Below, piece after piece: positions 5,105-7,736 of a stretch of DNA of 7,736 bases. Below the pieces are notes generated by a model. It ran no database searches. It worked only from the letters and a program-made list of their open reading frames with translations, and was not told the DNA's origin. The stretch's first letter is position 1. Each line of letters starts with the position of its first letter. The DNA is from Thermoplasmata archaeon (GTDB lineage Archaea; Thermoplasmatota; Thermoplasmata; Lutacidiplasmatales; UBA184): assembly GCA_030040755.1 (NCBI GenBank), contig JASHTC010000070.1, positions 1 through 7,736 of the forward strand. The letters run 5' to 3'. A program made the position numbers and the translations under genes.

Positions 5105-7003
5105 ATGCCGAGTACGCCGACTCCGAAGGACCGGTTCACCGCGCTCGACACGCTCGCGGTCGTCCGCGAGCTGCGCGCACGCTCCCGGGCACGAGTCGAT
5201 AAGGCGTTCGACCTCCCCCTGGGGGGCTGGTCGGTCGTCCTGCGGGTACCGGGCGAGGGCCGGCTCGAGCTCCTGCTGGTGCCGGGACGATACGCCGCGC
5301 TCGTGCCGTTCGGGACCGAACGGGCCGAGGAGCTCTCCCCGTTCGCACGCGACCTTCGACGCCTGCTCACGGGAGCGGTGCTCGAGCGCGTCACCGAGCC
5401 TTCGGGCGAGCGGGTCCTCGAGCTCGGGTTCGCTCGGAGCGACGCGCAGGGCGGGCTGCGGGTGCTCCTCGAACTGTTCGGCACCGGCAACCTGACGGTG
5501 GCGGCCGGAGAGAAGATCGTCGCGGTCGCCCACGTGCGACGCTGGGCCCATCGGACGGTCCGGGTCGGGGCCGAGTATGCGCGCCCGCCGTCTCGCGCGG
5601 ACCCGTGGTCGATGTCGCGCGGGGGGATCGAAGAGGTCCTCCGGCGTTCGCGGACCGACCTGACGAGCACGCTCGCCGCTCGGCTCGGACTGGGGGGGCC
5701 GCTGGCGGAGGAGGTCGTCCGCCGGTTGGGCGTGGATGGAACGACCCCCGCCGCCGCGGACGCCGGACCGCGTGCCGTGGCTTTGCAGGACGCGATCGCC
5801 GCCCTCCTCTCGGAGTTGGGGGAGCGGCCCACCGGGTTCCTCTACGCCCGGGAGGGGGTGCTCCTGGACGTAACGCCGTACCCCTCCCGCCGATGGTCGG
5901 GGGTCGAGGGGGTCGGGCAGGAGACCCGCCCCACGTTCTCGGAGGCGGCCCACGAGTACTTCCGTACGGTCGTTCCCGCCGCGCCCGACCCCGCCGCGAG
6001 CCAGGCCCTGGCCGAACGTCGAGAGGTCGAGCGGATGCTCGACCAGCAGCGGACCGCGGTGGTGGCGCTCGAGCGGGAGGTCGATCAGCTCCGGAGCGAC
6101 GCCGAGTCGATCCTCGTCCACTACTCCGAGGCGGAGGCCGCGGTCGCGGCGGCGCGTCGCGCCGGCGCGAAGGAGGAACCGGTAGAGCTCGAGCTCGACG
6201 GCCGGCGGGTCCGCCTGCATCCCCGGCGCACGCCGCGCGAGTCCGCCCAGGAGCTGTTCGAGGAGTCGAAGCGACGGGCGACCAAGCTCGCGGGAGCCCG
6301 GGGCGCCCTCGCCGAGACCGAAGCGCGGGGGTCGGCCCCGCTCGGGGTCTCCGCGCGCGTCGACCGCCGTGTGCGCTCCGAAGCTCCGAGGAAGGTCTTC
6401 TGGTTCGAGAAGTTTCGATGGTTCGTGAGCTCGGAGGGCGCGGTCGTCATCGCCGGCCGGGACGCCTCCTCGAACGACCTGGTCGTCCGCCGGAATCTCA
6501 AGGACGACGATATCTACCTGCACGCCGACCTCCACGGGGCCGCGAGCGTGATCGTCAAGCGGCCCCCACCGGGGGCCCCCGAAGTGACGGAAGCGACCCT
6601 GCGAGAGGCCGGGCAGTGGGCCGTCGCCTTCTCGAAGGCGTGGCGCGCCGGCCTCGCGTCGGCCTCCGCCTTCTGGGTGAACCCCGACCAGGTCTCGAAG
6701 TCAGCGACCTCCGGCGAGTTCGTGCCGAAGGGGGCCTGGGTCGTCCACGGGACCAAGCACGTTCTCAAGGACCTGCCGCTCGCGATCGCGCTCGGGACCG
6801 TCCGCTATGAGTCGGAGGAGCGGTGGACCGCGGCGCCCGAGTCGGCGGTCCGATCGCGGGGCACGGTACGGGCCCTCCTCGCGCCCGGGGCGGAGCGGGA
6901 GCGGGCGGCCGTCGAGGTCGAACTGGCGCGGGAGCTGGGGGTCTCCCGCTCGCTCCTCCAGTCGCTCCTCCCCGCCGGCGGCCTCTCGGTGCGACGGGCG
7001 TAG
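5105..7003 (+). CDS. rqcH: RqcH/NEMF (Rqc2) ribosome-associated quality control protein
   Basis: RqcH binds the obstructed large ribosomal subunit with its stalled peptidyl-tRNA and recruits tRNA for C-terminal tailing of the nascent chain. The 632-aa product has an NFACT-N domain (start KDRFTALDTLAVVRELR; FGTGNLTVAAGEKIVAVAHV at about 125-144; YARPPS at about 158-163). A helix-hairpin-helix-like segment follows (LGLGGPLAEEVVRRLGVD, 194-211), then coiled-coil stretches (about 298-352 and 378-406). The NFACT-R domain is highly conserved: FWFEKFRWFVSSEG (432-445), GRDASSNDLVVRR (451-463), DIYLHADLHGAAS (469-481), FSKAW (509-513), VNPDQVSKSATSGEF (525-539). It ends without the eukaryotic C-terminal NFACT-C domain, as usual in prokaryotes. 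Asp15 matches the conserved N-terminal Asp. The conserved Asp-Arg pair of NFACT-N appears as Glu102-Arg103 (SGERVLELGF). The start is chosen by GGAGG 5 nt upstream. The 3' end lies antisense to the tail of the next gene. Confidence 0.95.
   Translation: MPSTPTPKDRFTALDTLAVVRELRARSRARVDKAFDLPLGGWSVVLRVPGEGRLELLLVPGRYAALVPFGTERAEELSPFARDLRRLLTGAVLERVTEPSGERVLELGFARSDAQGGLRVLLELFGTGNLTVAAGEKIVAVAHVRRWAHRTVRVGAEYARPPSRADPWSMSRGGIEEVLRRSRTDLTSTLAARLGLGGPLAEEVVRRLGVDGTTPAAADAGPRAVALQDAIAALLSELGERPTGFLYAREGVLLDVTPYPSRRWSGVEGVGQETRPTFSEAAHEYFRTVVPAAPDPAASQALAERREVERMLDQQRTAVVALEREVDQLRSDAESILVHYSEAEAAVAAARRAGAKEEPVELELDGRRVRLHPRRTPRESAQELFEESKRRATKLAGARGALAETEARGSAPLGVSARVDRRVRSEAPRKVFWFEKFRWFVSSEGAVVIAGRDASSNDLVVRRNLKDDDIYLHADLHGAASVIVKRPPPGAPEVTEATLREAGQWAVAFSKAWRAGLASASAFWVNPDQVSKSATSGEFVPKGAWVVHGTKHVLKDLPLAIALGTVRYESEERWTAAPESAVRSRGTVRALLAPGAERERAAVEVELARELGVSRSLLQSLLPAGGLSVRRA
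6805..7003. other. 199-nt convergent overlap of rqcH and the zinc-ribbon gene
   Basis: The minus-strand frame continues 186 nt past the end of its conserved core into the antisense of rqcH. The rqcH frame here encodes its final helices (from about residue 567 on), which look like genuine protein: they keep a regular charged and hydrophobic pattern to the stop. The minus-strand tail is biased to Arg, Ser, Thr and Ala, as expected of a shadow frame. The conserved parts of the two genes overlap by only about 13 nt. Confidence 0.65.
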
Positions 7004-7632
7004 ACGCGCTGGACCTCACCGGCCGGGAACCGATCCCCGTCCCGGCGCCAGGTGTGGTCGCGGGCCCGCAGCCCCACGATCGTGGCGGAGGTCGTCGCAA
7101 GTCGGATCGTCGAACCGACCTCGAGGACCGCTTCGGGGGGCATCGGGAGGCGGCCGGCGCGCGTGATGCGTCCTTGGACGAGCGAGTACGGGACGACCGG
7201 CCCGCGGTCGCGGACCGCCCAGATGGTCGCGACGTCCCGGACCCGTCCCACCGAGAGAGGCCGGCCCTCGCGGTCTTCGATCCGCCGGATCCACAGCGGC
7301 TCGGACGACTCGGGGAGCCCCGAGCCGACCTGGACCTTGCGGTCGACCGGGAGAGTGATCCGCTGCCGCTCCGACCGGGGCCCCTCGGAGACGATGAGAC
7401 GCACCTCTCCCGTCTTGGGAAGCTGGGAAACGAACGGGCGGGAGGTCCCGCAGACCCGGCACCGAGCCACGCCCCGGACCACGGTCGCCCGCGGCCCGAG
7501 CCTCCCGTGCTCGATGTGGAGGATGCGGTGGAGGGTTTCCCCCCCGCACACCTCGCAGCGGATGCGGGCCGAGTGCAGGGAGGTTCCTCCCACCGACGTC
7601 GACGCCGGTAGGCCGGATTCGGGCCCGCTCAT
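6805..7632 (-). CDS. HVO_0476-like zinc-ribbon protein with long low-complexity C-terminal tail
   Basis: The 275-aa product starts at ATG 7632. Two CxxC pairs, Cys26/Cys29 (CEVCGG) and Cys58/Cys61 (CRVCGT), form an N-terminal zinc ribbon. A beta-rich body of about 140 residues follows. It includes LWIRRIEDREGRPLSVGRV, DVATIWAV, YSLVQGRIT, LEVGSTIRL and a final EVQRVYARR (206-214). This order matches, from memory, the archaeal HVO_0476 zinc-finger family, whose molecular function is not established; no catalytic motif is visible. Family proteins end near the RVYA motif, which here is at about 6991. The remaining 61 residues, rich in Arg, Ser and Thr, are encoded antisense to the rqcH 3' end and look like read-through rather than a domain. 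No Shine-Dalgarno precedes the start. A sequencing frameshift near 6990 that hides a normal stop cannot be excluded. Confidence 0.78.
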   Translation of the reverse strand: MSGPESGLPASTSVGGTSLHSARIRCEVCGGETLHRILHIEHGRLGPRATVVRGVARCRVCGTSRPFVSQLPKTGEVRLIVSEGPRSERQRITLPVDRKVQVGSGLPESSEPLWIRRIEDREGRPLSVGRVRDVATIWAVRDRGPVVPYSLVQGRITRAGRLPMPPEAVLEVGSTIRLATTSATIVGLRARDHTWRRDGDRFPAGEVQRVYARRTERPPAGRSDWRSERETPSSRASSTSTAARSRSAPGARRARTVPRDRTADSGAAVHRSSDS

Positions 7633-7736
7633 GGTCCGCGGACGTACCGGGCCCGACTTGAGCCTTGCCGGCGCGCCGGGCTCCTCGCGGACCGGGGCTA
7701 CCCATCGGGCGTGAGGACGATATAGGCGAGGGCCTA
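7633..7736. promoter_or_regulatory. Right-hand intergenic region with a TATA-like element at 7718-7725
   Basis: No coding sequence is supported here. GATATAGG (plus) / CTATATCG (minus) at about 7718-7725 is the one AT-rich core. Leftward it would start transcription near 7695 and give the zinc-ribbon gene a leader of about 60 nt. Rightward it would serve a gene starting beyond the window, perhaps leaderless. The choice cannot be made from this sequence. Confidence 0.35.

Noticed and set aside
4412..6535. 707-codon open frame on the minus strand spanning the dehydrogenase and rqcH
   Set aside because: It crosses the divergent promoter gap and two well-supported genes in the wrong frames, and its product shows no family motif.
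1..7736. RNA genes, CRISPR arrays, insertion sequences or attachment sites
   Set aside because: No tRNA-like cloverleaf, regularly spaced repeats, transposase-like protein or terminal inverted repeats were found by reading both strands.

Overview
The window is very GC-rich and densely packed with archaeal genes. The organism is an archaeon: it carries an Orc1/Cdc6-like protein, a Hel308-type helicase, an archaeal/eukaryotic-style RqcH (NEMF/Rqc2) and a zinc-ribbon protein resembling the HVO_0476 family. One promoter has a TATA-like box about 25 nt from the start codon, as in leaderless archaeal transcripts. The gene mix together with high GC would fit a GC-rich Thermoplasmatota or related euryarchaeal lineage, but that placement is inference only.

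Layout, left to right. (1) Minus strand, 1-367: N-terminal part of an MscS-type mechanosensitive channel, cut by the left window edge. (2) 368-460: the only clearly AT-rich stretch, a divergent promoter region. (3) Plus strand, 461-1702: an Orc1/Cdc6-like AAA+ protein with a winged-helix C-terminus but a damaged ATPase site (no Walker A lysine). (4) Minus strand, 3875-1563: a complete Hel308-family DNA helicase, convergent with the Orc1/Cdc6-like gene and overlapping it by 140 nt. (5) Minus strand, 5046-3898: an acyl-CoA dehydrogenase ending just upstream of the helicase gene, with two FAD/dimer-interface motifs altered. (6) Plus strand, 5105-7003: RqcH, divergent from the dehydrogenase across a gap of about 58 nt. 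(7) Minus strand, 7632-6805: an HVO_0476-like zinc-ribbon protein, convergent with rqcH and overlapping it by 199 nt through a low-complexity tail. The last 104 nt are intergenic.

The genes do not form one pathway. There are three themes: DNA replication and repair (Orc1/Cdc6-like plus Hel308), ribosome quality control (RqcH), and separate metabolic or membrane functions. I saw no RNA gene, mobile element, CRISPR array or large repeat. The most notable points are the ATPase-dead-looking initiator paralogue, the atypical dehydrogenase, the Asp-to-Glu change in RqcH, and two convergent gene pairs whose unstructured tails are encoded antisense to each other.
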